Positions 16,126 to 24,186 of a stretch of DNA of 64,000 nt are shown piece after piece; within the stretch, counting starts at the first letter, position 1, and each line of letters opens with the position of its first letter. The notes beneath the pieces were generated by a model that saw nothing but the letters and a program-made list of their open reading frames with translations, had not been told where the DNA came from and ran no database searches. The translations under genes and the position numbers were made by a program. The stretch comes from Microbacterium sp. ProA8 (GTDB lineage: Bacteria > Actinomycetota > Actinomycetes > Actinomycetales > Microbacteriaceae): contig NZ_CP157000.1 of NCBI RefSeq assembly GCF_039905635.1, forward strand, positions 620,001-684,000, in the 5' to 3' direction.

Positions 16126-17081
16126 GCACGCAGATCTCTCCTTCCCCGATTCCGGATGCCGCGACCGCCGCGATCGCGCGGGACGAGGCATCCGGTACCG
16201 TCATCGACCCGGTCGCCCGCGACGCGGGAGCACTGGACGCACTCCCGGAGCGGCGATCGTCGGCTGCCCGGCTGTTCGCCCGCGGACGGCGTCCGTCGTG
16301 GACGCTCGTCGCCGCGATCGCCGTCATCGCGATCGCGGTGCTGTGGGCGGTCGTGCCGTGGCTGTTCACGTCCTACGACCCCATCGACGGCGTCCCGGCC
16401 GAGAAGCTGCTGCCGCCGAGCGCCGCGCACTGGTTCGGCACCGACGCCATCGGGCGCGATCTCTACGCCCGCGTCGTCTACGGCGCGATCCACTCGCTCT
16501 CAGGAGCGCTCATCGCGGTCACCGTCGGGCTGGCGGCGGGCACCGTCATCGGCGTCCTCGCGGGATCGGTCGGCGGGTGGATCGACGACGTGCTGATGCG
16601 TCTCGTCGACGTGCTGCTGTCGATCCCGGGGCTTCTGCTGATGCTGTCGATCATCATCCTGCTGGGCTTCGGCACGGTCAACGCGGCCATCGCGGTCGGC
16701 GTCGTGAGCGTCGCGTCGTTCGCCCGGCTGTCGCGCTCGGAGGTGGTGCGCGTGCGGCGCACGGACTACGTCGAGGCGGCGTTCGGCAGCGGCGGCACTT
16801 TCGCCGCCGTGCTGGGCCGACACGTGCTGCCCAACTCGCTGACCGCCGTGGTCGGCCTCGCCGCCCTGCAGTTCGGCAGCGCGATCCTCGCGATCTCGAC
16901 CCTGGGCTTCCTCGGGTACGGGGCGCCGCCTCCGACGCCCGAGTGGGGTCTGCTCATCGCCGAGGGGCGCAACTACGTCGCGACCGCGTGGTGGCTGACC
17001 ACGCTGCCGGGACTCGTCGTGCTCGTGGTGGTGCTGAGCGCCAACCGCATCAGCCAGTCGATCGGAAGGGGAACGCGATGA
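16122..17081 (+). CDS. ABC transporter permease, DppC-type (319 aa)
   Basis: DppC/OppC-like permease: about 55 cytoplasmic residues, a first helix (WTLVAAIAVIAIAVLWAVVPWLF), the DPI/HWFGTDAIGRDLYARVVYGA signature, then five helices and the ATPase-contact loop RRTDYVEAAFGSGG. The ATG overlaps the upstream stop by four bases, which supports this start. It pairs with the DppB-type permease to form the channel. It is followed by the double ATPase, again overlapping ATGA. Confidence 0.92.
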   Translation: MSTQISPSPIPDAATAAIARDEASGTVIDPVARDAGALDALPERRSSAARLFARGRRPSWTLVAAIAVIAIAVLWAVVPWLFTSYDPIDGVPAEKLLPPSAAHWFGTDAIGRDLYARVVYGAIHSLSGALIAVTVGLAAGTVIGVLAGSVGGWIDDVLMRLVDVLLSIPGLLLMLSIIILLGFGTVNAAIAVGVVSVASFARLSRSEVVRVRRTDYVEAAFGSGGTFAAVLGRHVLPNSLTAVVGLAALQFGSAILAISTLGFLGYGAPPPTPEWGLLIAEGRNYVATAWWLTTLPGLVVLVVVLSANRISQSIGRGTR

Positions 17082-18730
17082 GCGTGCTCGACGTGCAGGG
17101 CCTCCGGGTGTCCTACGAATCCCGCGCCGGCCGCCGAGAAGTCGTCCACGGCGTGGACGTCACGGTCGGCGAGGGCGAGGTCGTCGCACTCGTCGGCGAA
17201 TCGGGCTCCGGCAAGTCGACGACCGCGCACGCCCTCATCGGCCTGCTGCCCGAGGGCGGTCGTGTCGACGGCGGCTCGGTCGCGATCGGCGGCGTCGAGA
17301 TCACCGCGTGGGGCCAGAAGCGGCTGCGATCCGTGCGCGGGGCGCAGGTCGGCCTCGTGCCGCAGGATCCGGCGTCGTCCCTCGACCCGGTGCGTCCGAT
17401 CGGCGTGCAGGTGGGCGAGATCCTGCGCCTTCATGGAACACGGGATGCCGCGACCCGCCGTGCCCGCGTGCTCGAGCTGCTCGACCGGGTCGGTCTCGAC
17501 GACCCCGCCCTGCGGGCGAGGCAGTACCCGCACGAGCTCTCGGGCGGCATGCGCCAGCGGGTGCTCATCGCCACCGCGATCGCACTGCGACCGCGCCTCA
17601 TCATCGCCGACGAGCCCACCAGCGCTCTCGACGTGACGGTGCAGCGGCGGATCCTCGACCTCATCGACGACCTGCGCCGCGAAGAGGGCACGTCGGTGCT
17701 CCTGGTCACCCACGACCTGGGCGTGGCGGCCGACCGCGCGCAGCGCATCGTCGTGCTCAACCAGGGCCGGGTCGTCGAGCAGGGGCCGAGCAGCGGCATC
17801 CTGTCGTCCCCGTCCGATCCGTACACGCGGCAGCTGCTGGCCGACGCGCCCGCCCTGGCGACGCAGGGCTTCCGACGGCCGGCGCCGCCGCTCTTCCTGC
17901 GGGATGCCGCGGCCGCCGCCGGCGAGAACCCCTATGCGATCGCCGCCGTGGGGCTCGTGAAGGAGTTCGCCGTGCATGGCCGAGGCAGGGAGGCGTTCCG
18001 GGCGGTGGACGACGTGTCGTTCCAGGTGCGCCGCGGCACGACGCACGCGCTGGTGGGGGAATCCGGGTCGGGCAAGACCACCACCGCGCGACTCGTCACG
18101 AGATTCCTGCAGCCGGACGCGGGACGCATCGAGCTCGCCGGCCCCACCGGGGAGCTCGCCGACATCGCGGGCCTCCGCGGCGAAGCCCTGCGCCGCCTGC
18201 GGCAGCGGATCCAGCTCGTCTACCAGAACCCGTTCTCGTCGCTCGATCCGCGGCAGAGCGTCGCGCAGATCGTGGCCGAGCCGCTGCAAAACTTCCGCGC
18301 GGGCAGCCGCGCCGCACGCACGGCGCGCGCCGCCGAGCTCATCGACCGGGTCGCCCTCCCCGCCGACGTGCTCGAGCGGTCGCCGCGCGAGCTTTCGGGC
18401 GGGCAGCGCCAGCGCGTCGCGATCGCCCGGGCGCTGGCCATCCGGCCCGACGTGGTCGTGCTCGACGAGGCGGTGTCGGCGCTCGACGTGACCGTGCAGG
18501 CGCGGATCCTCGAACTGCTCGAGTCGCTCCAGCACGAGCTGGGCCTCACGTACCTGTTCATCTCGCACGATCTCGCCGTGGTGCGCCGCATCAGCCATTC
18601 GGTGTCGGTCATGCGCCGCGGCCGGATCGTCGAGGCCGGCAGCACCGAGGACATCTTCACCGCCCCCACCCACGACTACACGCGCGAGCTGCTGGCAGCC
18701 GTGCCCGGACGATCGGAGGTCGCCGCATGA
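17078..18730 (+). CDS. Dual ATP-binding ABC transporter protein (DppD-DppF fusion, 550 aa)
   Basis: Two complete nucleotide-binding domains in one chain. The first has GESGSGKSTTAH, the signature LSGGMRQRV and IIADEPTSALDVT with the usual QDP Q-loop. The second, from about residue 290, has GESGSGKTTTARLV, YQNPFSSLDPR, LSGGQRQRV and VVLDEAVSALDVT. Both sites look catalytically intact. It energises the importer. The start overlaps the permease stop. The stop overlaps the luciferase-like monooxygenase start, so uptake and oxidation genes are translationally coupled. Confidence 0.93.
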   Translation: MSVLDVQGLRVSYESRAGRREVVHGVDVTVGEGEVVALVGESGSGKSTTAHALIGLLPEGGRVDGGSVAIGGVEITAWGQKRLRSVRGAQVGLVPQDPASSLDPVRPIGVQVGEILRLHGTRDAATRRARVLELLDRVGLDDPALRARQYPHELSGGMRQRVLIATAIALRPRLIIADEPTSALDVTVQRRILDLIDDLRREEGTSVLLVTHDLGVAADRAQRIVVLNQGRVVEQGPSSGILSSPSDPYTRQLLADAPALATQGFRRPAPPLFLRDAAAAAGENPYAIAAVGLVKEFAVHGRGREAFRAVDDVSFQVRRGTTHALVGESGSGKTTTARLVTRFLQPDAGRIELAGPTGELADIAGLRGEALRRLRQRIQLVYQNPFSSLDPRQSVAQIVAEPLQNFRAGSRAARTARAAELIDRVALPADVLERSPRELSGGQRQRVAIARALAIRPDVVVLDEAVSALDVTVQARILELLESLQHELGLTYLFISHDLAVVRRISHSVSVMRRGRIVEAGSTEDIFTAPTHDYTRELLAAVPGRSEVAA

Positions 18731-19824
18731 GCGTGCCGTCACTCGCCTTCTTCACCCGCCTGCTCGACGCCGCCGCGCCCGGCCTGATCGACGGGGCGCC
18801 CGCCGCCGAGAGGTACCGCCTCGCGACCGACCAGATCCGGCACGCCGAGCGGTTCGGCATCGGGCGCGCGTGGGTGGCGCAGCACCACTTCCGTGCTGCC
18901 GAGGGCGGGCTGCCGGCGCCGTTCGTCTTCCTCGCGCACGTGGCAGCGGCGACGAGTGAGATCCGCCTCGGCACCGGCGTCGTCACGCTGCCCCTCGAAG
19001 ACCCGATCCGGGTCGCCGAAGACGCCGTCGTCGCCGACCTGCTCTCGGGCGGGCGCATCGACCTCGGTCTCGGCAGCGGCGGGACGCCGTCGTCGTTCGT
19101 GCCGTTCGGGCAGGATGTCGCCGCCAAGGCCGTCGTCTACGACGAGAAGCTGGACGTGCTGCTCGACGCGCTCGCCGGTCGCGAGATCGGCGGTGGCAAC
19201 ACGCTGTACCCCGATCCGTCGGAGGTGATCCCCACCGCCACGTCCCGCGCGCCGCTGGGTGCGCGCGTATGGCAGGCGACCTTCTCGCCGGCGGGCGGCA
19301 CGCGGGCCGGACGCCACGGTCACGGCCTCCTGCTGTCGCGCACCCAGCCCCGATCCGCCGAGGCGCCGGACGCGACGCTCGCCGAGCTGCAGCATCCGAT
19401 CATCGACGCCTACGTCGACGCGCTGCCGGCGGGCGTCGCACCCCGGGTCACGGCATCCCGCACCGTCTTCGTCGCCGACGACCGCGCCGACGCGCTGCGG
19501 TTCGCCGAGCGGGGACTGCGCCGGGCCGCCGAGGGCCTGCGCCGGTCGGGCCACCGCCTCCCGGACGACACGCTCGACGAGCTCATCGCCGCGACCGACA
19601 CCCACCTCGGAACCCCCGAGGAGGTGGTGGCCTCGCTCGCCACCGACTCCACCCTCGCCCGCGCGACAGAGGTCGCGTTCCAGGTGCACTCGGTGGATGC
19701 CCCGCACGACTTCGTGCTGCGCTCCATCGAGCTCTTCGCCACGGACGTCGCGCCCGCACTCGGCTGGGGTGCGCGCGACCGCTCCTTCGAACCACTCGGC
19801 CGTCTCGGAAAGGAGACCCCATGA
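18727..19824 (+). CDS. Luciferase-like FMN-dependent monooxygenase (KPN_01858-type, 365 aa)
   Basis: LLM-class TIM barrel: AERFGIGRAWVAQHHFR, TSEIRLGTGVVTLPLEDPIRVAEDAVVADLLSGGRIDLGLGSGG and the C-terminal LGTPEEVVASL. I place it in the uncharacterised TIGR04027-like group found beside matching ABC transporter, CMD and AhpD-like genes. It needs FMNH2, which the reductase at the end of the operon could supply. It overlaps the ATPase gene by ATGA and is followed after an ATGA overlap by the CMD gene. It probably oxygenates the imported compound, perhaps at C next to S. The reaction is inferred. Confidence 0.85.
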   Translation: MSVPSLAFFTRLLDAAAPGLIDGAPAAERYRLATDQIRHAERFGIGRAWVAQHHFRAAEGGLPAPFVFLAHVAAATSEIRLGTGVVTLPLEDPIRVAEDAVVADLLSGGRIDLGLGSGGTPSSFVPFGQDVAAKAVVYDEKLDVLLDALAGREIGGGNTLYPDPSEVIPTATSRAPLGARVWQATFSPAGGTRAGRHGHGLLLSRTQPRSAEAPDATLAELQHPIIDAYVDALPAGVAPRVTASRTVFVADDRADALRFAERGLRRAAEGLRRSGHRLPDDTLDELIAATDTHLGTPEEVVASLATDSTLARATEVAFQVHSVDAPHDFVLRSIELFATDVAPALGWGARDRSFEPLGRLGKETP

Positions 19825-20429
19825 CCACCGCGACCATCGACGTCGTCGACGAGCTCGTCGGCGTGCAGGAGGGCGACGCGCTCGACGAGCTGCGCCGCCG
19901 GCGCCCCGTCACCCGTGAGCAGCTGCAGGCGAGCCACGACGCGCTCTTCGCCCCGGTCGACGACACGGCGTTCCCCGTGGCGGACCGCCTGCTCGTCGCC
20001 GCGTTCGCGACCCGCTCGACCGCCGACGACGCCACGGCACGCTTCTACGCGGATGCCGCGCGCCGCGCCGACGCCGGAAGGGCCGCCGTCGTGCTGGCCG
20101 AGGCATCCGCCGCAGCGACCGCCGGACCCTTCGGCGCGTACCGCGAGGAGGGCCTGCGCGCGGAGAGCAGCGATGGCCGCCGCTACGCGCCGGGCGCCGA
20201 CGTCCGCGACGCGCTGGGCGACCGCGTGACCGCCGCGCTCGTCCATGCGCACCTGCTCACCTTCCGGCCGCGGGAGGCGGACGACGCCGACCAGCACCGG
20301 CTGCTCGAAGCCGGCTGGAGTCCCGACGGCATCGTCACGCTGTCGCAGCTGGTGTCGTTCCTCGCCTTCCAGCAGCGCGTGGCCGCCGGGCTCCGCGCCA
20401 TCCGCTCATCCCAGGAGGTCTCCGCATGA
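19821..20429 (+). CDS. CMD domain protein, Avi_7170-like (202 aa)
   Basis: A carboxymuconolactone-decarboxylase-fold relative without the CxxC redox pair. It contains DDTAFPVADRLLVAAFAT, ARFYADAARRA, a loop RRYAPGADVRDALGDRV and LEAGWSPDGIVTLSQLVSFLAFQQRVAAGLRA, typical of the TIGR04029 group as I recall it. The biochemical role is unknown. It lies between the luciferase-like monooxygenase and the AhpD-like gene, overlapping both, so it is an obligate part of the operon. The pairing of one CMD protein lacking cysteines with one that has them suggests a hetero-complex. Confidence 0.8.
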   Translation: MTTATIDVVDELVGVQEGDALDELRRRRPVTREQLQASHDALFAPVDDTAFPVADRLLVAAFATRSTADDATARFYADAARRADAGRAAVVLAEASAAATAGPFGAYREEGLRAESSDGRRYAPGADVRDALGDRVTAALVHAHLLTFRPREADDADQHRLLEAGWSPDGIVTLSQLVSFLAFQQRVAAGLRAIRSSQEVSA

Positions 20430-21052
20430 CCGGCACGTCCACCGCAGCCGCCGTCCTCGTCCACGACGAGGCCCACCCGCACGGGTTCACGCGGGCGGAG
20501 GTGGGCTGGCTGCCATGGCTCGAGCCCCTGCCGGTCGACGAACTCACCGAGCGTCACTACGACGGGCTCGTCGACCGCCAGCGCGCCGGCAGCGACTACT
20601 TCCGGCTGCTGGCGCGCGATCCCGAGATCCTGCGCGCACGCACGCTCGTCGACAAGGACATCTTCTACAACACCGCCGAGGGCCTGCCGCGCGCGGAGCG
20701 CGAACTCGCCGCGACCGCGGCGTCCCGGGTGAACGGCTGCGTCTTCTGCGCCTCGGTGCACGCGCGCTTCGCGGCGCACCACTCGAAGGCGCCCGAGCAG
20801 GTCGATCTGCTCCTCGCGGACGGCGTCGGCGCCGAGCTCGGCGAGCGGTGGAACGCGATCGTGGCCGCCGCGGCCGCACTCACCGCGACGCCGCTCGCGT
20901 TCGACCCGGCCCATGTCGAGCGGCTGCGCGCTGCCGGCCTCGACGAGCTCGAGATCGCCGACGTCGTGCACGGCGCCGCCTTCTTCAACTGGGCGAACCG
21001 GCTCATGCTGTCGATCGGGCGGCCGGTCGCGCCGCCCCACGAAGGCGCGTGA
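20426..21052 (+). CDS. Alkylhydroperoxidase (AhpD)-domain protein, Avi_7169-like (208 aa)
   Basis: AhpD/CMD fold with the redox motif C105-V-F-C108-ASVH, in which the paired cysteines and following His match AhpD peroxidase active sites. Flanking signatures are REREL-like GLPRAERELAATAASRVNG and FAAHHSKAPEQVD. It would reduce peroxides or protect the flavin monooxygenases from peroxide released by uncoupled turnover. It overlaps the CMD gene by ATGA and shares a base with the FMN reductase start (TGATG). Assigned to the TIGR04030-like group from memory. Confidence 0.85.
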   Translation: MTGTSTAAAVLVHDEAHPHGFTRAEVGWLPWLEPLPVDELTERHYDGLVDRQRAGSDYFRLLARDPEILRARTLVDKDIFYNTAEGLPRAERELAATAASRVNGCVFCASVHARFAAHHSKAPEQVDLLLADGVGAELGERWNAIVAAAAALTATPLAFDPAHVERLRAAGLDELEIADVVHGAAFFNWANRLMLSIGRPVAPPHEGA

Positions 21053-21627
21053 TGAGTCGTCCGCTGAGGGTCGTCGGCGTCTCGGGCTCTCTCCACGAGC
21101 CGAGCCGCACGACGGAGCTCGTGCGCGCGATCCTCGCCGAGGTCGGCTTCCGCATCGAGATCGAGTCGACGCTGATCGAGATCGCGGCGCTCGGGCCCGG
21201 CTTCGCCGGTGCGCTGCGCCGCGACCAGGTCGCTCCCGCGGTGGAGGAGGCGCTGCAGCTGATCGAGTCGGCCGACTTCCTCGTGGTGGCTTCGCCCGTC
21301 TACCGGGCGTCGTTCACCGGGCTGTTCAAGCACCTGTTCGACTTCGTGGGCCAGTACGACCTCGTGGGCACGCCGGTGCTGCTCGCCGCAACGGGCGGCG
21401 GCGAACGCCATGCGCTGATCATCGAACACCAGCTGCGACCGCTGTTCGGCTTCTTCCAGGCGCTCACGCTGCCGATCGGCGTGTACGCGTCGAGCAGCGA
21501 CTTCGCGAACGACGGCGTGACCTCGCCCGAGATCAGCCGCCGCGTGGTGCAGGCCGTCGACCGGTCCCTGCCGCTCGTCGAGCACGCCACGCTCGTCCGC
21601 AGGTCGGAGTACGTCACGACCTGGTGA
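21052..21627 (+). CDS. NAD(P)H-dependent FMN reductase, MsuE/SsuE-like (191 aa)
   Basis: Flavodoxin-like fold: VVGVSGSLHEPSRTTELV is the FMN phosphate loop, SPVYRASFTGLFKHLFDF contacts the flavin ring and LLAATGGGERHALIIEHQLRPLFGFF completes the family signature. Such reductases supply FMNH2 to two-component monooxygenases in sulfonate and dibenzothiophene use. The start at 21052 overlaps the previous stop (TGATG). Its position at the end of the operon makes it the likely reductase for the LLM enzymes at 18727 and 11735. A strong hairpin follows. Confidence 0.9.
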   Translation: MSRPLRVVGVSGSLHEPSRTTELVRAILAEVGFRIEIESTLIEIAALGPGFAGALRRDQVAPAVEEALQLIESADFLVVASPVYRASFTGLFKHLFDFVGQYDLVGTPVLLAATGGGERHALIIEHQLRPLFGFFQALTLPIGVYASSSDFANDGVTSPEISRRVVQAVDRSLPLVEHATLVRRSEYVTTW

Positions 21628-21641
21628 CCGGGATGGCAGGC

Positions 21642-21672
21642 GGCGGCGTCGAGGACATTCCTCGACGCCGCC
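21642..21672 (+). terminator. Terminator of the ABC/monooxygenase operon
   Basis: Perfect 13-bp stem GGCGGCGTCGAGG / CCTCGACGCCGCC with a 5-base loop, 15 bases past the FMN reductase stop. No T-tract. The right arm overlaps the likely -35 of the next promoter. Confidence 0.65.
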
Positions 21673-21684
21673 ACGGTGAGCGTC

Positions 21685-21690
21685 TAGACT
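21685..21690 (+). promoter_or_regulatory. -10 element of the cbs-metB leader transcript
   Basis: TAGACT fits the actinobacterial TANNNT consensus. The GTG of the Cys-rich leader frame begins 7 bases after it, so transcription should start at or beside that GTG. A weak -35 TCGACG (21662-21667) lies 17 bases upstream, within the terminator arm. Confidence 0.6.
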
Positions 21691-21697
21691 GGCGCCC

Positions 21698-21733
21698 GTG
21701 TTGACCTGTCGGTGTTGTCGCCCCTGCTGCTGA
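21698..21733 (+). CDS. Cysteine-rich leader peptide (uORF) upstream of cbs-metB, 11 aa
   Basis: GTG TTG ACC TGT CGG TGT TGT CGC CCC TGC TGC TGA encodes MLTCRCCRPCC, five Cys in eleven codons, including two adjacent Cys pairs. Cys codons are rare elsewhere in this window. The GTG sits at the expected transcription start, so it would be a leaderless reading frame. It is followed by alternative hairpins ending at the cbs ribosome-binding site. Poly-cysteine leaderless uORFs that sense Cys-tRNA charging are known in mycobacteria; here the role is inferred from the same design in front of cysteine and methionine genes. Confidence 0.75.
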   Translation: MLTCRCCRPCC

Positions 21734-21803
21734 AGCGTTCGCTTCGCGCAGGCCCCCGCGACCCCGACAACCTCCGCGCTCCTGCGCGGCAACACCACAG
21801 GAA
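21711..21803 (+). promoter_or_regulatory. Leader with competing hairpins before cbs
   Basis: GAAGCG-TT-CGCTTC (21732-21745) starts at the uORF stop. CCGCGC-TCCT-GCGCGG (21774-21789) forms a second hairpin. GGTGTTG (21711-21717), inside the uORF, is exactly complementary to CAACACC (21790-21796), next to the AGGAA ribosome-binding site. GGTGTTGTCG can also pair partly with CGACAACC (21765-21772). Ribosome stalling at Cys codons would change which pairing forms. Confidence 0.55.
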
Positions 21804-21809
21804 CTCATC

Positions 21810-22988
21810 GTGCACTACGCCCAGAGCGTCGCCGACCTCGTCGGCAACACCCCCCTCGTCCAGCTGACCCGAGTCACCGAGGGCATCGCCGCGACGGTGC
21901 TCGCGAAGGTCGAGTACTTCAATCCCGGCGGTTCCGCCAAGGACCGCATCGCGCGCCGCATCATCGACGCCGCCGAGCGCGACGGGAAGCTCATGCCCGG
22001 CGGCACGATCGTCGAGCCCACGAGCGGCAACACCGGCGTGGGGCTCGCCCTCGTCGCGGTGCAGCGCGGGTATCGCATGATCTTCGTCGTGCCCGACAAG
22101 TTCGCGGGTGCGAAGGTCGACGTGCTGCGGGCCTACGGCGCCGAGGTCGTGGTGACCGACACGAGCGTGCCGCCCGAAGACCCCCGCTCGTACTACAGCG
22201 TCTCCGACCGGCTCGTCCGCGAGATTCCGGGGGCGTTCAAGCCGAACCAGTTCGCGAACCCGAACGGGCCGCTGAGCCACTACGAGACGACGGGGCCGGA
22301 GATCTGGCGCGACACCGACGGCCGGGTGACGCACTTCGTCGCGGGCATCGGCACCGGCGGCACGATCACCGGCACGGGCCGCTACCTGCACGAGGTGTCG
22401 GGCGGCGCGGTGCGCGTGATCGGCGCCGACCCCGAGGGGTCCATCTACTCGGGCGGTCCGCTGCACGGATACCTCGTCGAGGGCGTCGGCGAGGACTTCT
22501 GGCCCGACAGCTATGACCCGGAGGTGCCCGACGAGATCCACCGCGTCGGTGACGCGGAGACCTTCGAGATGAGCCGTCGCCTCGCGCGCGAAGAAGGCCT
22601 GCTGGTGGGCGGATCGAGCGGGATGGCGGTCGTCGCGGCGCTGCGGACGGCCCGCGATCTACCCGCCGACGCGGTGGTCGTCGTGCTGCTGCCCGACCAT
22701 GGGCGCGGCTACCTCAACCGCTTCTACGACGACGACTGGATGCGTGACCACGGCTTCGAGGTGAGCCGCGCCGAACCTCCGGTCGTTGAGCGAGCGAGGA
22801 ACGAGCGAGACGAAACGCCTGCACCCGGCGCACACTCCGGCGCCGAGGCTCCCGTGGAGGTCCCGGTCGTTGAGCGAGCGCCCTTCGACGGGCTCAGGGA
22901 CCGCGAGCGAGACGAATCGCCTGCGCGCGGCGCACACCTGGGCCCCGAGGCATCCGGAACCATTCCCGACGAAGGAGCACCCGCATGA
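21810..22988 (+). CDS. cbs: Cystathionine beta-synthase catalytic domain, truncated, ending in translated repeat DNA (392 aa)
   Basis: Fold type II PLP enzyme: K44 in NPGGSAKDR (Schiff base), TSGNTG (71-76), GTGGTITGTGR, and YLVEGVGEDFWPDSYDP plus GGSSGMAVVAAL, which point to actinobacterial cystathionine beta-synthase rather than CysK. It condenses serine and homocysteine to cystathionine. Relatives such as mycobacterial Cbs continue into a pair of CBS (Bateman) domains after the ...GF..SR segment. Here, from about residue 324, the frame reads through two dispersed-repeat units (VVERARNERDET..., VVERAPFDGL...) and ends without them. The GTG at 21810 has AGGAA upstream. It overlaps metB by ATGA. 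Confidence 0.85.
   Translation: MHYAQSVADLVGNTPLVQLTRVTEGIAATVLAKVEYFNPGGSAKDRIARRIIDAAERDGKLMPGGTIVEPTSGNTGVGLALVAVQRGYRMIFVVPDKFAGAKVDVLRAYGAEVVVTDTSVPPEDPRSYYSVSDRLVREIPGAFKPNQFANPNGPLSHYETTGPEIWRDTDGRVTHFVAGIGTGGTITGTGRYLHEVSGGAVRVIGADPEGSIYSGGPLHGYLVEGVGEDFWPDSYDPEVPDEIHRVGDAETFEMSRRLAREEGLLVGGSSGMAVVAALRTARDLPADAVVVVLLPDHGRGYLNRFYDDDWMRDHGFEVSRAEPPVVERARNERDETPAPGAHSGAEAPVEVPVVERAPFDGLRDRERDESPARGAHLGPEASGTIPDEGAPA
22781..22921. repeat. Two dispersed-repeat units inside the 3' end of cbs
   Basis: Units at 22781-22819 (GGTCGTTGAGCGAGCGAGGA then ACGAGCGAGACGAAACGCC) and 22865-22921 (same ends, longer middle, GACGAATCGCC) match those at 13132-13330, 35085-35193 and 38582-38676. Both are read in the same frame as cbs and give VVERA...RDE(T/S)P peptides. 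Confidence 0.85.
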
Positions 22989-24145
22989 CCGAGCCCACGC
23001 ACGACCACGGTTTCGAGACCCGCGCGGTGCACGCCGGGCAGGCGTTCGACCCGACCACCGGGGCCGTGATCCCGCCGGTGCACTTTTCCACCACGTACGC
23101 GCAGGACGGCATCGGCGGGCTCCGCGAGGGCTACGAGTACGGCCGCAGCGGCAACCCGACCCGCACGGCGCTCGAGACGCAGCTCGCCGCGCTCGAGGGG
23201 GGTGCGCACGCGCTGTCGTTCGCGTCGGGACTCGCCGCCGAGGACGCACTGCTGCGCGCGGCGCTCGAGCCGGGCGACGAGGTGCTGCTCGGCAGCGACG
23301 TCTACGGCGGCACGTATCGCCTCATCGCCCGTGTGCTGGGCGGGTGGGGCATCGGCGTGCGCGTCGTCGACATGAGCGACCTCGACGCCGTGCGCGCGGC
23401 CCTCGAGGAGCGCCCGGCGCGCATCGTGTGGGTCGAGACGCCGAGCAACCCGCTGCTGCGCATCACCGACATCGCGGGCCTCGCGCGGCTCGGGCACGAC
23501 GCCGGCGCGCTCGTCGTCGTCGACAACACGTTCGCGTCGCCCGCTCTGCAGCAGCCGCTCGCCTTCGGCGCCGACGTGGTGGTGCACTCGACGACCAAGT
23601 ACCTCGGCGGGCATTCCGACGTCGTCGGCGGCGCCCTGGTGCTGAACGACGAGGCCCTCTACGGTGAGGCGAAGTTCCTGCAGTTCGCCGTCGGCGCAGT
23701 CTCGGGCCCGCTCGACGCGTGGCTGACGACGCGCGGCATCAAGACGCTCGCCCTTCGCATGCAGCGTCACAGCGAGAACGCCCAGGCCGTGGCGGAGTTC
23801 TTGTCCTCGCACGACCGCGTCGCCCGGGTGTACTACCCCGGCCTGCCGTCGCATCCCGGGCACGAGCTCGCCGCCGCGCAGATGAGCCGCTTCGGCGGGA
23901 TCGTCTCGGTGGCGTTGGCGGATGCCGCAGCCGCTCGCCGCTTCGCCGAATCGACGCGGCTGTTCCAGCTCGCCGAGTCGCTCGGCGGGGTCGAGTCGCT
24001 CATGAACTACCCGGACGAGATGACGCACGCGTCGGTCCGCGGCACAGAGCTCGCCGTCCCGCCCGAGGTGGTGCGACTGTCGGTCGGCATCGAGTCGGCC
24101 GCCGACCTCCTCGCCGACCTCGACCAGGCCCTCGCCGGCCTCTGA
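22985..24145 (+). CDS. metB: Cystathionine gamma-synthase (386 aa)
   Basis: Cys/Met metabolism PLP-dependent enzyme: ETRAVHAGQ at the N-terminus, YEYGRSGNPTR, FASGLAAEDAL, VVDNTFASP and the PLP lysine K205 in STTKYLGGHSDVVGG, ending with the SLGGVESLMNYPDEMTHA substrate loop. It joins an activated homoserine and cysteine to give cystathionine, or runs as gamma-lyase in reverse transsulfuration beside Cbs. ATG overlaps the cbs stop, so the two are coupled and share the Cys-rich leader. The sequence alone cannot fully exclude gamma-lyase activity. Confidence 0.9.
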   Translation: MTEPTHDHGFETRAVHAGQAFDPTTGAVIPPVHFSTTYAQDGIGGLREGYEYGRSGNPTRTALETQLAALEGGAHALSFASGLAAEDALLRAALEPGDEVLLGSDVYGGTYRLIARVLGGWGIGVRVVDMSDLDAVRAALEERPARIVWVETPSNPLLRITDIAGLARLGHDAGALVVVDNTFASPALQQPLAFGADVVVHSTTKYLGGHSDVVGGALVLNDEALYGEAKFLQFAVGAVSGPLDAWLTTRGIKTLALRMQRHSENAQAVAEFLSSHDRVARVYYPGLPSHPGHELAAAQMSRFGGIVSVALADAAAARRFAESTRLFQLAESLGGVESLMNYPDEMTHASVRGTELAVPPEVVRLSVGIESAADLLADLDQALAGL

Positions 24146-24186
24146 CCCACGGTCGCGCGCGGCACCCGCGGCGCCCGTAGCCACCC

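Noticed and set aside
21698..21809. SAM, T-box or other known riboswitch upstream of cbs
   Set aside because: No recognisable SAM or T-box core elements; the Cys-rich uORF explains the leader better.
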